Shown here: positions 25,568-34,230 of the stretch, one piece after another
Layout: every line of letters starts with the position of its first letter
Numbering within the stretch: the stretch's first letter is position 1
Assembly (NCBI GenBank): GCA_902617025.1
Contig: CACMVB010000001.1
Coordinates: 62,001-126,000, forward strand
Origin: an uncultured Pelagibacteraceae bacterium
Lineage (GTDB): Bacteria > Pseudomonadota > Alphaproteobacteria > Pelagibacterales > Pelagibacteraceae
Length of the DNA: 64,000 nt
Direction of reading: 5' to 3'
Notes under the pieces: model-generated
What the model saw: the letters and a program-made list of their open reading frames with translations, nothing else
Databases searched by the model: none
What the model was told of the DNA's origin: nothing
Made by a program: the position numbers and the translations under genes

Positions 25568-26505
25568 TTATTGTATATATTTCTAATTATTTTGTTAATC
25601 TTTTTACTTTTATGTAATGCAAAAGTTGTAACCTCAAATTCATTTCCGAGGTCCTTTACTCCCTTAGTTAAATCTCCATCTGTTACACCAGTAGCACAGA
25701 ATATAACATCTCCTTTTACCATATCTTCGATATTATATTTCTTTTTAAAATCAGATATCCCAAGTTTTTTTGCTCTAATTTTTTCTTCTTCGTTTAAAAC
25801 TAAACGACCTTGGATTTGACCTCCAAAGCAAGATAGCGCTGATGCTGCTAAAACTCCTTCTGGGCCTCCACCTGTACTATAGTAAATATCATTTTTCGGT
25901 TTCTCTCCTATTACGCTCAACACACCAGCTATATCACCATCTGTTATAAAATTTATAGTTACCCCAAGCTTGTTCATTACATTAATGATTTCATCATGTC
26001 TTGGTCTTTTCATTACACATGCATTTATTTCTGAAACTTTTTTCTTTTTTGCTTCAGCTAGTATTCGAATATTTTTTTCTACACCATTATCAATATCTAT
26101 TAAATTTTTAGGTAAATCTGATCCTATTGCTATTTTTTCCATGTAAGTGTCAGGAGCTGATAATAAATCACCTTTTTTTGCGACTGCTATAACAGAGAAA
26201 GCGTTTGGTTGATTTTTTGCGGTGAATTTTGTTCCCTCCAATGGATCCACTGCTATGTCAAATTTAGGTCCATTTAAGGTTCCTAATCTTTCACCAATGT
26301 ACAACATGGGAGCCTCATCCATTTCGCCTTCCCCGATAACTATTGTTCCTTCCATATTAATTTTGTTTAACTCTCTTCTCATTGGATCAACAGCACCTTT
26401 ATCAGCGGCAATTTTATCATTTTTACCTATAAACTTTGAGGCTCCAATTGCTGCCTTTTCTGTGGCTTTAATGAATAGATTTAAAAATTTTTGATCTATT
26501 GACAT
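25564..26505 (-). CDS. glpX: Fructose-1,6-bisphosphatase class II
   Basis: This gluconeogenic enzyme hydrolyses fructose-1,6-bisphosphate. The 313-residue GlpX-type protein carries VIGEGEMDEAPMLYIGE, the metal/phosphate block AVDPLEGT, STGGGPEG and the C-terminal GVTDGDL loop. It has no similarity to class I enzymes. It starts right after the stop of hom and overlaps recJ by 4 bp. It is the expected FBPase for an alphaproteobacterium. Confidence 0.95.
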   Translation of the reverse strand: MSIDQKFLNLFIKATEKAAIGASKFIGKNDKIAADKGAVDPMRRELNKINMEGTIVIGEGEMDEAPMLYIGERLGTLNGPKFDIAVDPLEGTKFTAKNQPNAFSVIAVAKKGDLLSAPDTYMEKIAIGSDLPKNLIDIDNGVEKNIRILAEAKKKKVSEINACVMKRPRHDEIINVMNKLGVTINFITDGDIAGVLSVIGEKPKNDIYYSTGGGPEGVLAASALSCFGGQIQGRLVLNEEEKIRAKKLGISDFKKKYNIEDMVKGDVIFCATGVTDGDLTKGVKDLGNEFEVTTFALHKSKKINKIIRNIYNK

Positions 26506-27792
26506 TTATTCGTCATCTATTCTTATCAATTTAGATCTTTTTTTTACATAAGATCTTTTATTAATAGTCTGAATAATTTTATTAAGTGATTTATCTTTTG
26601 AGGGATGAGTTATGATTATAATTGATGATGAACTCTTATTTTTATTTGGGTCTTGAACTAATCTTTTTATAGAAACTTTATTTATTGAAAAAATTTGAGT
26701 GATATTTGATAAAACACCAGGTTTATCAGTTACATTAAATCTAAAGTAAGCAGAAAAAAAACGATCTGATATATCTTTAAAATTTAAGCTTTTTCTTTCT
26801 TTATTTGATATTGAAAAAGGAAATTTAATGTTTCCTCTTAAAATAGATGAGATATCAGAAATTAATGCAGATGTTGTTGCGGCAGGACCTGCACCTTCAC
26901 CTTGTATTATACTTTGACCAACAGGATTTCCATCTATGATAACAGCATTTAAAACGCCATCAATGCTTCCTACATAAGCACTGTTTCTTATTAATGTAGG
27001 GTGAACTCTTTGAAAGATATTTTTTCCTATAAGTTCGGCATAACCTAGCAATTTAATTTTATAACCAAGTCTCTTAGCGTAATTTATATCATCCCTGTCT
27101 ATAAATTTAATTCCTTCAACATGGATATTTTTATTCAAAAATGAATTAAAACATAGAGATGACAAGATTTTCAATTTTGATGCTACATCATCTCCATTTA
27201 GATCTGATGTAGGATCTGACTCTGCATATCCTAATTTTTGTGCATTTTTTAAAACTTCGTTAAAAGATTTATTTTCCTTATCCATCGAAGAAAGTATATA
27301 ATTAGAGGTTCCATTAAATATTCCAAAAACTTTATTTATTTTGTTGGCTATCAACCCTTCCTTTAAAGATCTTATAATTGGTACTCCACCACAAACTGAA
27401 GCCTCAAATTCTAAATTCACTTTATTTTTTTCGGCAATTTTTGCCAATTGGTCTCCATATTTAGCTATCAAAGCTTTGTTTGCGGTAACAACGTGCTTTT
27501 TGTTTTTAAGTGCATTAAAAACTAATTTTTTTGCAGGACCTTCAGCGCCACCAATAAGTTCAATTATTAAATCTACATTTTTACTTTTAGTAGCGTCTAG
27601 ATATTTATCTAACCATATTTTTTTATCAATTTTAAAACCCCTATTTCGTTTCTTATTTTTTGCAGAAACATAGGTAATAATTGGTATACAGTTATTTTTT
27701 TTCGCTAGAATTTTTTTATTTTTTTTTAAATATTTAAATAAATAACTTCCTATATTTCCTAAACCAATGATCGCTATATTTAACTTTTTCAT
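26506..27792 (-). CDS. hom: Homoserine dehydrogenase
   Basis: The enzyme reduces aspartate semialdehyde to homoserine for threonine and methionine synthesis. The 428 residues show the NAD(P) site IIGLGNIGSYLFKYL, VTANKALIAKYG (catalytic Lys), the GIFNGTSNYIL block, the E..GYAESDPTSDLNGDD active-site motif and a C-terminal ACT domain starting FNVTDKPGVLSNITQ. The ACT domain is the usual site for threonine feedback. It is a single-function enzyme without an aspartokinase part. Confidence 0.96.
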   Translation of the reverse strand: MKKLNIAIIGLGNIGSYLFKYLKKNKKILAKKNNCIPIITYVSAKNKKRNRGFKIDKKIWLDKYLDATKSKNVDLIIELIGGAEGPAKKLVFNALKNKKHVVTANKALIAKYGDQLAKIAEKNKVNLEFEASVCGGVPIIRSLKEGLIANKINKVFGIFNGTSNYILSSMDKENKSFNEVLKNAQKLGYAESDPTSDLNGDDVASKLKILSSLCFNSFLNKNIHVEGIKFIDRDDINYAKRLGYKIKLLGYAELIGKNIFQRVHPTLIRNSAYVGSIDGVLNAVIIDGNPVGQSIIQGEGAGPAATTSALISDISSILRGNIKFPFSISNKERKSLNFKDISDRFFSAYFRFNVTDKPGVLSNITQIFSINKVSIKRLVQDPNKNKSSSSIIIITHPSKDKSLNKIIQTINKRSYVKKRSKLIRIDDE

Positions 27793-27800
27793 TTATTAGA

Positions 27801-28301
27801 TTATTCCCTTAAAGTAATATCTGGAAAATCCTTTTTTTTTCCAATTTTTATTAAATGTTTAGATATTTCATCAATACTACACTTTTCAACTATCGTACAA
27901 ATATCCTCTATGATAATTTCATTTGATTGTTTATTTTTTATTTTTTTTGTTACATTTTTTTTTGCAATTTTTTTAATCTGTTTAGTCTTTAACTTTGATT
28001 TGATCTCTTTAATCTCTTTTTTTGTTAATTTTTTTACATTAGTATTAGAATAATCTTTATTTTTAACACTGATCATTTTTTTATTTTTTTCGTTTTTATT
28101 AAGATTTAATTCAACTAAATCTATAATTTTCTTTTTTTTTTTCATTTCAATAATTTTTATTTCAATAGATAAATTTCTTTCAAAATATTGGTTTGCTTCT
28201 TCTTTATTAACACAAACATGATCACCACAAATATAAACAAACTTTGATTTAGAACAGCTTTGAAGAAATAACATCAAAAAAATTATTAAATATTTTGTCA
28301 T
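27801..28301 (-). CDS. Lys-rich lipoprotein, unknown
   Basis: The 166-residue protein has a lipoprotein signal (MTKYLIIFLMLFLQSC, Cys16 as lipid site) followed by FVYICGDHVCVNKEEANQYF, a long stretch very rich in Lys and Ile (about 50-135) and a C-terminal patch with two further Cys (EDICTIVEKCSIDEI). The CGDHVC and ICTIVEKC pairs could form disulfides. It lies 8 bp upstream of hom and overlaps argC by 4 bp. No family or function was recognised. Confidence 0.7.
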   Translation of the reverse strand: MTKYLIIFLMLFLQSCSKSKFVYICGDHVCVNKEEANQYFERNLSIEIKIIEMKKKKKIIDLVELNLNKNEKNKKMISVKNKDYSNTNVKKLTKKEIKEIKSKLKTKQIKKIAKKNVTKKIKNKQSNEIIIEDICTIVEKCSIDEISKHLIKIGKKKDFPDITLRE

Positions 28302-29335
28302 TTTAGGCCCAAAGTTTCTGAGAATCTGAATAAAAGGTTCATATTTTGTATAGCTTGTCCCGCTGCCCCCTTTATTAAGTTGTCTAAAGCAGAAAAAATA
28401 ACATATTTATTTCTAATTCTTGTTTCACATACTGATATCTCACAATTGTTAGTAAAAATTACATTTCCTGTTCCAAGTTCTGAGTTTAATTTCAAAATCT
28501 TTATAAACTTTGTTTTTTTATAAAATTTAACTAATTCATTTCTAATTTTGTTTACATTTACTTTTCTTTTTCCAGTTACGTATATAGAAGAAAGAATACC
28601 TCTAAATGTTGGTAATAAATGTGGATTGAAGGAAAATGAAACTTTTTTTTTCGTAATTTTATAAATTTCTTGGTCTATTTCACAAATATGTCTGTGCACT
28701 TTTGGGCTATAAGCAAAAGTTGAGTCATAAAAATTTTTATAATTAAATTTATTTTTGTATTTTTTTCCAGCACCAGAGTACCCAGATTTAGAGTCAATCA
28801 CGATATTATCTGATGAAATTAGATTTTTTTTAATTAAAGGAATAAGAGGTAATTGAATGGACGTAGGATAGCAGCCTGGGTTCGATATAATTCTATAATT
28901 GTAGATATTTTTTTTATTAAACTCACTAATGGAATATAATGAATGTTTAATTAAATTTTTTGCTTTATGTTTAATCTTATAATTTTTGTAGTAAACTAAT
29001 GGGTCTTTAATTCTGAAATCTGCGGAAAGATCTATGTATTTCAATTTTTTATTTTTATTAAATGTTTTTTTAATTATTTTTTGAGCATCTCCATTTGGCA
29101 AAGATAAGAATACTAAATCTAATTTGTTCCAATTAATATTTTTAACTGAGGAAATTTTTGGTAATTTTTTTTTAATCCTATTGTCGAAAAATGATATTTT
29201 TTTTCCCAAATTTTTAGTTGCACATAAATTTATAAATTTTACTTTTGGATGTTTGCTAAGAAGATATATAAGATCTAATCCTGTAAAACCCGTTGCACCT
29301 ATAACTGCTATATTTATTTTTTTCAATTTAGACAT
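28298..29335 (-). CDS. argC: N-acetyl-gamma-glutamyl-phosphate reductase
   Basis: This third enzyme of arginine synthesis is recognised from the start AVIGATGFTGLDLIYLLSKHP, SADFRI, the catalytic Cys in SNPGCYPTSIQLPLIPL, the KSGYSGAGKK block and GAAGQAIQNMN near the C-terminus. The 345 residues match the long (type 1) ArgC. It is encoded in the leftward run from the ribosomal genes rplM-rpsI, 44 bp after rpsI. This rpsI-argC linkage is common in alphaproteobacteria. Confidence 0.96.
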   Translation of the reverse strand: MSKLKKINIAVIGATGFTGLDLIYLLSKHPKVKFINLCATKNLGKKISFFDNRIKKKLPKISSVKNINWNKLDLVFLSLPNGDAQKIIKKTFNKNKKLKYIDLSADFRIKDPLVYYKNYKIKHKAKNLIKHSLYSISEFNKKNIYNYRIISNPGCYPTSIQLPLIPLIKKNLISSDNIVIDSKSGYSGAGKKYKNKFNYKNFYDSTFAYSPKVHRHICEIDQEIYKITKKKVSFSFNPHLLPTFRGILSSIYVTGKRKVNVNKIRNELVKFYKKTKFIKILKLNSELGTGNVIFTNNCEISVCETRIRNKYVIFSALDNLIKGAAGQAIQNMNLLFRFSETLGLK

Positions 29336-29379
29336 AATGATTATATATCATTGTCCTGAAATAAATAAAATTTAAATGA

Positions 29380-29820
29380 CTATCTTTTAGAAAATTGAAA
29401 GCTTCTTCTTGCTTTTCTATGCCCGTATTTTTTTCGTTCAACAACTCTTGAGTCTCTAGTAGTAAGTTTATCCTTTTTTAAGTTTTTCTTCAAAGATGCA
29501 TCATGAGAAATTAATGCCTTTGATATGCCTAATATAATTGCTCCAGCTTGTCCTGATAACCCCCCACCTTTTACAGAACATTTAACATCATAATTTGATG
29601 CAACCTGAGATATTTCTAAGGGTCTGGTGACTATTATTTGATGAACTGGACGTTTAAAATATTCATTCATTTTTAATCCATTTACATGAATATTTCCTGA
29701 ACCTTTTTTGACCCAAACTTTAGCTATCGATCTTTTTCTCCTACCTGTAGCGTATTTACTATCTTTAAAATCCAATTTAATTTTTTTTGACTTTGTTTGA
29801 TTTGATTGAGCAGGTTCCAT
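29380..29820 (-). CDS. rpsI: 30S ribosomal protein S9
   Basis: The C-terminal region RDSRVVERKKYGHRKARRSF and last residues QFSKR are diagnostic, as is ATGRRKRSIAKVWVKKGSG. The protein has an N-terminal extension (MEPAQSNQTKSKKIKLDF), which alphaproteobacterial S9 often carries. Its start overlaps the rplM stop by 1 bp, the standard L13-S9 pair. Confidence 0.98.
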   Translation of the reverse strand: MEPAQSNQTKSKKIKLDFKDSKYATGRRKRSIAKVWVKKGSGNIHVNGLKMNEYFKRPVHQIIVTRPLEISQVASNYDVKCSVKGGGLSGQAGAIILGISKALISHDASLKKNLKKDKLTTRDSRVVERKKYGHRKARRSFQFSKR

Positions 29821-30278
29821 TATTTAATAATATTTTTTTTATTTAGTTTTTCGAAATCAATAATTTTTGGATTTTGTACTTCATGAGGGTGGCTTTCACC
29901 TTTATAGATTTTTAATTTTGTAAGTTGTTTTTTTGCTAATGGACCACCAGGCAACATTCTTTTAACTGCAAGTTTAAGAATTTCTTCAGTTTTGTTTTTT
30001 TCTTTTAATGAAATAGGTGATGAAACTTTGATACCTCCTGGATGCCCAGTGTGTCTAAAATATTTTTTATCTTTAAATTTTTTTCCACTAAATCTAATTT
30101 TATCTATATTTGTTACCACAACAAAATCACCATTATCAATATGTGGGTTAAAAGTAGATTTATTTTTTCCTCTTAAGACTTTTGATATATAAGCAGCTAG
30201 TCTTCCAACTACAGCATTTTCTGCATTCACAATATACCAATTTTTTTTTACATCTTTATTTTTAATAAATGGTGTCAT
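29820..30278 (-). CDS. rplM: 50S ribosomal protein L13
   Basis: L13 is recognised from WYIVNAENAVVGRLAAYISKVLRGK, the HTGHPGG loop and RMLPGGPLAKKQL. The ATG at 30278 (MTPFIKNKDVKKNW) was preferred to one 7 codons earlier, because alphaproteobacterial L13 starts a few residues before the KKW/KNW motif. Neither start has a clear purine-rich ribosome site. It is paired with rpsI. Confidence 0.96.
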   Translation of the reverse strand: MTPFIKNKDVKKNWYIVNAENAVVGRLAAYISKVLRGKNKSTFNPHIDNGDFVVVTNIDKIRFSGKKFKDKKYFRHTGHPGGIKVSSPISLKEKNKTEEILKLAVKRMLPGGPLAKKQLTKLKIYKGESHPHEVQNPKIIDFEKLNKKNIIK

Positions 30279-30320
30279 AATAATTGGCGATAAGTACATA
30301 GAATATGTCTTAAAGTCAAA

Positions 30321-31346
30321 TTAATTAATTGTTATATAGTATAATCTAATCGCAGTTAAAACTAAAATTATACTGGTTATTTGGTGCGCCGAGGCAATAC
30401 TAATGTTTAAACCGCTTAACAAAACAAAAATGCCTAGAAAAATTTGTATTAATAAAATTAAAAATAAAACTATTGTTGTTTTGTAAAATTTTTTTTTCTC
30501 TCTTTTAAATGTAAAATATCCTAAAATCAAAATATAAAATGAGATTATATAAGCTAAATTTCTGTGATAAAATTGAACTAATGAATGATTTTCAAAATTT
30601 GTTAAGTCTAAATAATTTTTAAGGATAAAATCATCTGGAAAGTAACTGTCATTCATTAATGGCCAAGTCTGATAAATTCTACCAGCGTCCAAACCAGAAA
30701 CAAAAGCTCCAAAAACTATTTGAGCAAAGATCAATAAAATAAGAAATAAATAAGGAAAAGTTTTTTTTGAAAAATTGAAAAAGCTTTTATTTTTTTTATT
30801 TTTAAAATTTAATATTAACCAGAAAATTAATGAAATAATAATCATTGCAATCGTCAAATGAAGCGATAATCGATAGTGACTCACTGTTACGTCGTTAACT
30901 AAGCCACTTTTTACCATATACCAACCTACAAATCCCTGACATAAGATTAAAAAAAATATCAAATAACAAGGTATCAAATATTTTTGATCAATTTTTTTAG
31001 AATAATAAAAATAAATCAATGGTAATAAAAAAAATAGACCTATTAACCTACCAAAGATTCTGTGCGCATACTCCCAATAGAATATTATTTTGAATTCTTC
31101 CAATGTCATTGATGGATAAAGAATTTTAAATTGAGGAATTTGTTTATATAAATCAAAATAAATTAACCATGATGACTGGCTTAAAGGTGGTAAAACACCA
31201 CTAAAAAGTTCCCATTCTGTAATTGATAATCCTGAGTTAGTAAGTCGAGTTAATCCTCCAACCAGAATCATAAAGAAAATTAATACAAAATTGATTGAAA
31301 GCCAGTTTACAAATAAATTATCGATATTTTTTTTTAGAGTGATCAT
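30321..31346 (-). CDS. ctaA: Heme A synthase (COX15/CtaA)
   Basis: This inner-membrane enzyme converts heme O to heme A for cytochrome c oxidase. The 341 residues have about 8 helices and the heme-ligand His blocks YWEYAHRIFGRLIG, SHYRLSLHLTIAM, VQFYHRNLAYI and SAHQITS. GGLTRLTNSGLSITEW near the N-terminus is typical of the type 2 (COX15-like) group found in alphaproteobacteria and mitochondria. It is divergent from the chorismate mutase gene. Confidence 0.95.
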   Translation of the reverse strand: MITLKKNIDNLFVNWLSINFVLIFFMILVGGLTRLTNSGLSITEWELFSGVLPPLSQSSWLIYFDLYKQIPQFKILYPSMTLEEFKIIFYWEYAHRIFGRLIGLFFLLPLIYFYYSKKIDQKYLIPCYLIFFLILCQGFVGWYMVKSGLVNDVTVSHYRLSLHLTIAMIIISLIFWLILNFKNKKNKSFFNFSKKTFPYLFLILLIFAQIVFGAFVSGLDAGRIYQTWPLMNDSYFPDDFILKNYLDLTNFENHSLVQFYHRNLAYIISFYILILGYFTFKREKKKFYKTTIVLFLILLIQIFLGIFVLLSGLNISIASAHQITSIILVLTAIRLYYITIN

Positions 31347-31351
31347 GTATA

Positions 31352-31373
31352 TATAAATATATATATATTTATA
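31352..31373. promoter_or_regulatory. Perfect 22-bp A/T palindrome in a divergent promoter gap
   Basis: The 53-bp gap between the divergent ctaA and chorismate mutase starts is dominated by a perfect 22-bp A/T-only palindrome running from TATAAATA to TATTTATA. It must overlap the promoters of both genes. It could be paired -10 elements, an operator, or just low-complexity sequence. Confidence 0.35.
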
Positions 31374-31399
31374 ATGATCTTTATGATTTAATTGTCGCT

Positions 31400-31681
31400 A
31401 TGCCAAATAAAAATATAATTAAAATAAGAAAAGAACTTGATAAATTGGATAATTCGTTTTTGAAAATAGTCAAGAAAAGAGTTTTTCTAGTTGATAAGGT
31501 TTTAAAAAACAAAAAATTTAAGAAAGATATAATTGATAGAAAAAGAATAAATATAATTTTAAAAAACATCTCAAAGAAATCTAAATCAATGAATATAGAT
31601 CCTAAAATCACACAGAAAATATGGAAATCAATGATTAAAGGTTTTATTGATTATGAGTACAGAAATTTTAAAAAAAGATAA
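31400..31681 (+). CDS. Chorismate mutase type II (AroQ)
   Basis: The 93-residue all-helical protein matches the AroQ fold: RKELDKLDNSFLKIVKKR in the first helix (Arg and the LD motif), VDKVLKNKK, DRKRINIILKN in the second and IWKSMIKGFIDYE in the third. It makes prephenate from chorismate for Phe and Tyr synthesis. It is a free-standing single-domain enzyme. Convergent with rpmG, whose end is 3 bp away. Confidence 0.85.
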   Translation: MPNKNIIKIRKELDKLDNSFLKIVKKRVFLVDKVLKNKKFKKDIIDRKRINIILKNISKKSKSMNIDPKITQKIWKSMIKGFIDYEYRNFKKR

Positions 31682-31684
31682 TAA

Positions 31685-31876
31685 TTATTTGCTGTGTGGG
31701 GGCAATTTTTTTTCAATAAAATATTCGTGTTTTCTTGTGTTGGGGTTATATTTTTTGAGTTTTAATTTGTCTTTAGCTTTTTCACCTTTAGTAGGTTTTT
31801 TTGCGTAATAAATAAATTTACTATCAGGATTGTTCTCTGGGACCATCCTTACTTTAATATGTGTTTTTTTTGCCAT
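31685..31876 (-). CDS. rpmG: 50S ribosomal protein L33
   Basis: The 63-residue protein ends with DKLKLKKYNPNTRKHEYFIEKK, the L33 signature, and starts MAKKTHIKVRMVPE. It has no zinc-binding Cys pairs, so it is the Cys-free form. An insertion (KKPTKGEKAK) makes it slightly longer than usual. Its start lies 23 bp inside the merR gene upstream. Confidence 0.85.
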   Translation of the reverse strand: MAKKTHIKVRMVPENNPDSKFIYYAKKPTKGEKAKDKLKLKKYNPNTRKHEYFIEKKLPPHSK

Positions 31877-32234
31877 ATTTCTTTATCTTATTTAGTTTAT
31901 CTAAAATTTTATTGCTCTTATCTTTAATTACAGTTTTATAATATGAAGTTTTTAAACTATCTGAATTATAATCGTCAAGTTTATTTGTATTAGAATTTAA
32001 AACTTTTTTTGCTCCTTCAATCGTCAAACCCTGATTTTTAAGTAAAAATTTTATTAATTTAATTATTTCAACTTGTTCCTTTGAGTAATATCTTCTTTTA
32101 TTAATAATCTTAGGTTTTATTTGGTAAAATTCATTTTCCCAATACCTTAAAACATGATTTAAAGGTTTTTTACTTTTTGGATTTAATAAATCAAGTTTTT
32201 TTGATAATTCGCTAATTGTAATAAGTTTATTCAC
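31854..32234 (-). CDS. MerR-family transcriptional regulator
   Basis: The 126-residue protein has an N-terminal winged helix-turn-helix (LITISELSKKLDLLNPKS) and the MerR wing YYSKEQVEIIKLIKFLL, then a short helical tail with no effector-binding Cys. In alphaproteobacteria this regulator follows ihfA in the rpmF-plsX-(fabH)-ihfA-merR group, as here. Its target is unknown. It overlaps ihfA by 8 bp and rpmG by 23 bp. Confidence 0.9.
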   Translation of the reverse strand: MNKLITISELSKKLDLLNPKSKKPLNHVLRYWENEFYQIKPKIINKRRYYSKEQVEIIKLIKFLLKNQGLTIEGAKKVLNSNTNKLDDYNSDSLKTSYYKTVIKDKSNKILDKLNKIKKYGKKNTY

Positions 32235-32520
32235 TGGCGTTTAACTTTCTTAAAATATTTTTTGATGGATGAAAAGATATTGATTTTCTCTGAGTGATTA
32301 TAAAATTCTCATTAGTCTTAGGATTTCTGCCCATTCTTTCTTTTTTTTGAATTATTGTAAAAGATCCAATATTTTTAAGGATTAGATTATCATTCTTTAT
32401 ACATTCGATTAGAGACTCGGTTAGATAGGTTACTATTTTTTTTGTAAACGATAATGGATAGCCGGTTCTATTACTTATTTTTTTAGCTATATCAATTTTT
32501 TTATAATTTCCTCTATTCAC
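32227..32520 (-). CDS. ihfA: Integration host factor alpha subunit (HU/IHF family)
   Basis: The 97-residue DNA-bending protein shows IDIAKKISNRTGYPLSFTKKIV, NIGSFTIIQKKERMGRNPKTNE with the DNA-intercalating Arg-Asn-Pro loop, and FHPSKNILRKLN at the end. Placement between plsX and merR marks it as IhfA rather than HU. It overlaps plsX and merR by 8 bp each. Confidence 0.92.
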   Translation of the reverse strand: MNRGNYKKIDIAKKISNRTGYPLSFTKKIVTYLTESLIECIKNDNLILKNIGSFTIIQKKERMGRNPKTNENFIITQRKSISFHPSKNILRKLNASE

Positions 32521-33547
32521 TTTTAAGATGATCTAAATTTTTTTTAATTTGCTGCATTAAATTACCTTTAACTATATTGTAGCATAAATTTATTGAGTGG
32601 TAAAAACCAATAGCATCTGTTCCACCATGACTTTTAACTACGGGTCCATTAAGTCCAAGAAATATTGCACCATTGTACTTTCTGGGATCAAGTTTGTTTT
32701 TAAACCTTTTTAAAGAAAAGTAAGAAAAAATTAGTGATAATTTACTTAAAATATTTTCAGATAAGGATTTTTTTAAATTATCAGTTATGAATTTTGCAGT
32801 ACCTTCGGCTGTTTTTAAAGCTATATTACCTGTAAAACCATCTGTTACAATTACATTTGAATCACCTTCAGTTATTTTATTTCCCTCAATATAACCTTTA
32901 AAAATAAAATTGTTTTCATTACTTAATGAAGAAAGTTTTTTATATGTTTTTTTTAAAACTTCAGTTCCCTTAATTTCTTCTGAGCCAACGTTTAGTAAAG
33001 AGACTAGAGGTTGTTCTTTTGGATATAAAGATCTGTACAGAGCTGATCCTAATTCTGCAAAGTCAGCAAGATTATCTTCATTACACTCTATGTTTGCTCC
33101 TAAATCTAAAACAACATTAATACCTTTTTTGTTTGGCCATAAACCAGCGAGAGCTGGTTTGCTTACTTCATTCATCATTTTTAATATCATTCTAGATATA
33201 ACCAGAAGAACGCCTGTATTTCCTGCCGATAAACTAATATCTGACTCTTGATCAAGTTGAGATTTTATACAATTCCACATGCTTGTATTTTTTGAGTTTT
33301 TTATAGCCGCCAATGGAGTTTCTTCATCTGAAACTGTAGATTCTGTATGTATAATTTTTATTAAAGGTGATGAAATATTTAAATTTTTTAGTTTTTCGTC
33401 AATTTTTTTTTGATTGCCAAATATATTTAATTGAAAGTCATTTATATTTTTATTCTTTTTTAAAAAAATACCAATGCCTTCAACAGTTTTATCTGGAGCG
33501 TTTTCACCACCCATTGCATCAATTGCAATAGTTATTTTTTTTACCAT
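32513..33547 (-). CDS. plsX: Phosphate acyltransferase PlsX
   Basis: PlsX makes acyl-phosphate from acyl-ACP for phospholipid synthesis at the membrane surface. The 344 residues start ITIAIDAMGGENAPDKTVEG and contain SAGNTGVLLV, PALAGLWPNKKG, VTDGFTGNIALKTAEG and GLNGPVVKSHGGTDAIGF, all typical. It lies 7 bp after rpmF. The fabH gene that normally follows plsX in this group is missing here. Confidence 0.97.
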   Translation of the reverse strand: MVKKITIAIDAMGGENAPDKTVEGIGIFLKKNKNINDFQLNIFGNQKKIDEKLKNLNISSPLIKIIHTESTVSDEETPLAAIKNSKNTSMWNCIKSQLDQESDISLSAGNTGVLLVISRMILKMMNEVSKPALAGLWPNKKGINVVLDLGANIECNEDNLADFAELGSALYRSLYPKEQPLVSLLNVGSEEIKGTEVLKKTYKKLSSLSNENNFIFKGYIEGNKITEGDSNVIVTDGFTGNIALKTAEGTAKFITDNLKKSLSENILSKLSLIFSYFSLKRFKNKLDPRKYNGAIFLGLNGPVVKSHGGTDAIGFYHSINLCYNIVKGNLMQQIKKNLDHLKSE

Positions 33548-33554
33548 TTAGTTT

Positions 33555-33728
33555 TTAAAGATCTAAAATTTTTTTTCCGTTATAAAAGCCAGATTTTAGA
33601 TCAATATGATGAGAAAGTTTATATTCACCACTTTTTTTATCCTCAACAATGTTACTTGATGAAATTTTATGATGAGATCTTCTCATTTTTTTTTTTGATA
33701 TTGAAGTTTTTCTTTTAGGTACTGCCAT
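33555..33728 (-). CDS. rpmF: 50S ribosomal protein L32
   Basis: The minus strand from the ATG at 33728 encodes a 57-residue protein that starts [20 protein letters not shown], the exact L32 opening, and ends [11 protein letters not shown] before TAA at 33555-33557. It has no zinc Cys motif, as in other alphaproteobacteria. Its start overlaps the upstream chaperone gene by 14 bp and plsX follows 7 bp later, the usual rpmF-plsX order. Confidence 0.96.
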   Translation of the reverse strand: MAVPKRKTSISKKKMRRSHHKISSSNIVEDKKSGEYKLSHHIDLKSGFYNGKKILDL

Positions 33729-34230
33729 AACTTTTTTTAAATTTTATTGCATCTCTTATCATATTATCTAAGGGTAATTCAAAACAAAAATTATAGAATT
33801 CAAGAAAATACGATTTAATTTCATGCAAATTAGAGTTATTTTCATTTTTATCAAGGGCTTTGAAGTATTTTAAAATCAATTTTTCGTTTATTTGAATATT
33901 TTGATCATTTTCAATAAGTACTTTTAGCAAAATGTCATATAAAATTTTATTTAAATCTTTCATTTTTTTATTAACTGAAACGTCACCAAATCCCAATTCT
34001 CTTAAATTATTTTCAATATTTTGAAAAAAACTATCGTACGTATTTTGATCAAATTTAGAGCCTTTTTTTTTATATATAATCATCATTACTGAAAAATGAA
34101 AAAACATAAGATAAACACGAGTTTCAAAAACATCCTTTAATTTTACTTCATTATAAAAAAATAAATTTCTAGATAAGGATAATAATGTGTTGTATAAAAG
34201 TGTTTGTTTATGTTTAAAATTAAAAATCAT
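33715..34230 (-). CDS. Ubiquinol-cytochrome c chaperone family protein (CBP3-like)
   Basis: The 171-residue helical protein matches the Ubiq_cyt_C_chap (CBP3/UQCC1) family: [56 protein letters not shown] split over two helices, and a KFLKALDKN-like stretch. In mitochondria CBP3 helps assemble cytochrome bc1. In alphaproteobacteria the gene often lies beside bamE and rpmF, as here. Its start overlaps the divergent bamE by 21 bp. Confidence 0.85.
   Translation of the reverse strand: MIFNFKHKQTLLYNTLLSLSRNLFFYNEVKLKDVFETRVYLMFFHFSVMMIIYKKKGSKFDQNTYDSFFQNIENNLRELGFGDVSVNKKMKDLNKILYDILLKVLIENDQNIQINEKLILKYFKALDKNENNSNLHEIKSYFLEFYNFCFELPLDNMIRDAIKFKKSYGST

Noticed and set aside
27341-27673. 110-residue plus-strand ORF inside hom
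   Set aside because: It is a shadow frame opposite a conserved enzyme; no motif or start signal supports it.
31381-31611. 76-residue minus-strand ORF opposite chorismate mutase
   Set aside because: Hydrophobic Phe/Leu-rich translation is what the reverse of a Lys-rich coding strand gives in A/T-rich DNA. The plus-strand AroQ motifs are clear.
34204-34209. TTG start of bamE
   Set aside because: The ATG two codons later is a better start codon and still gives the full lipoprotein signal.
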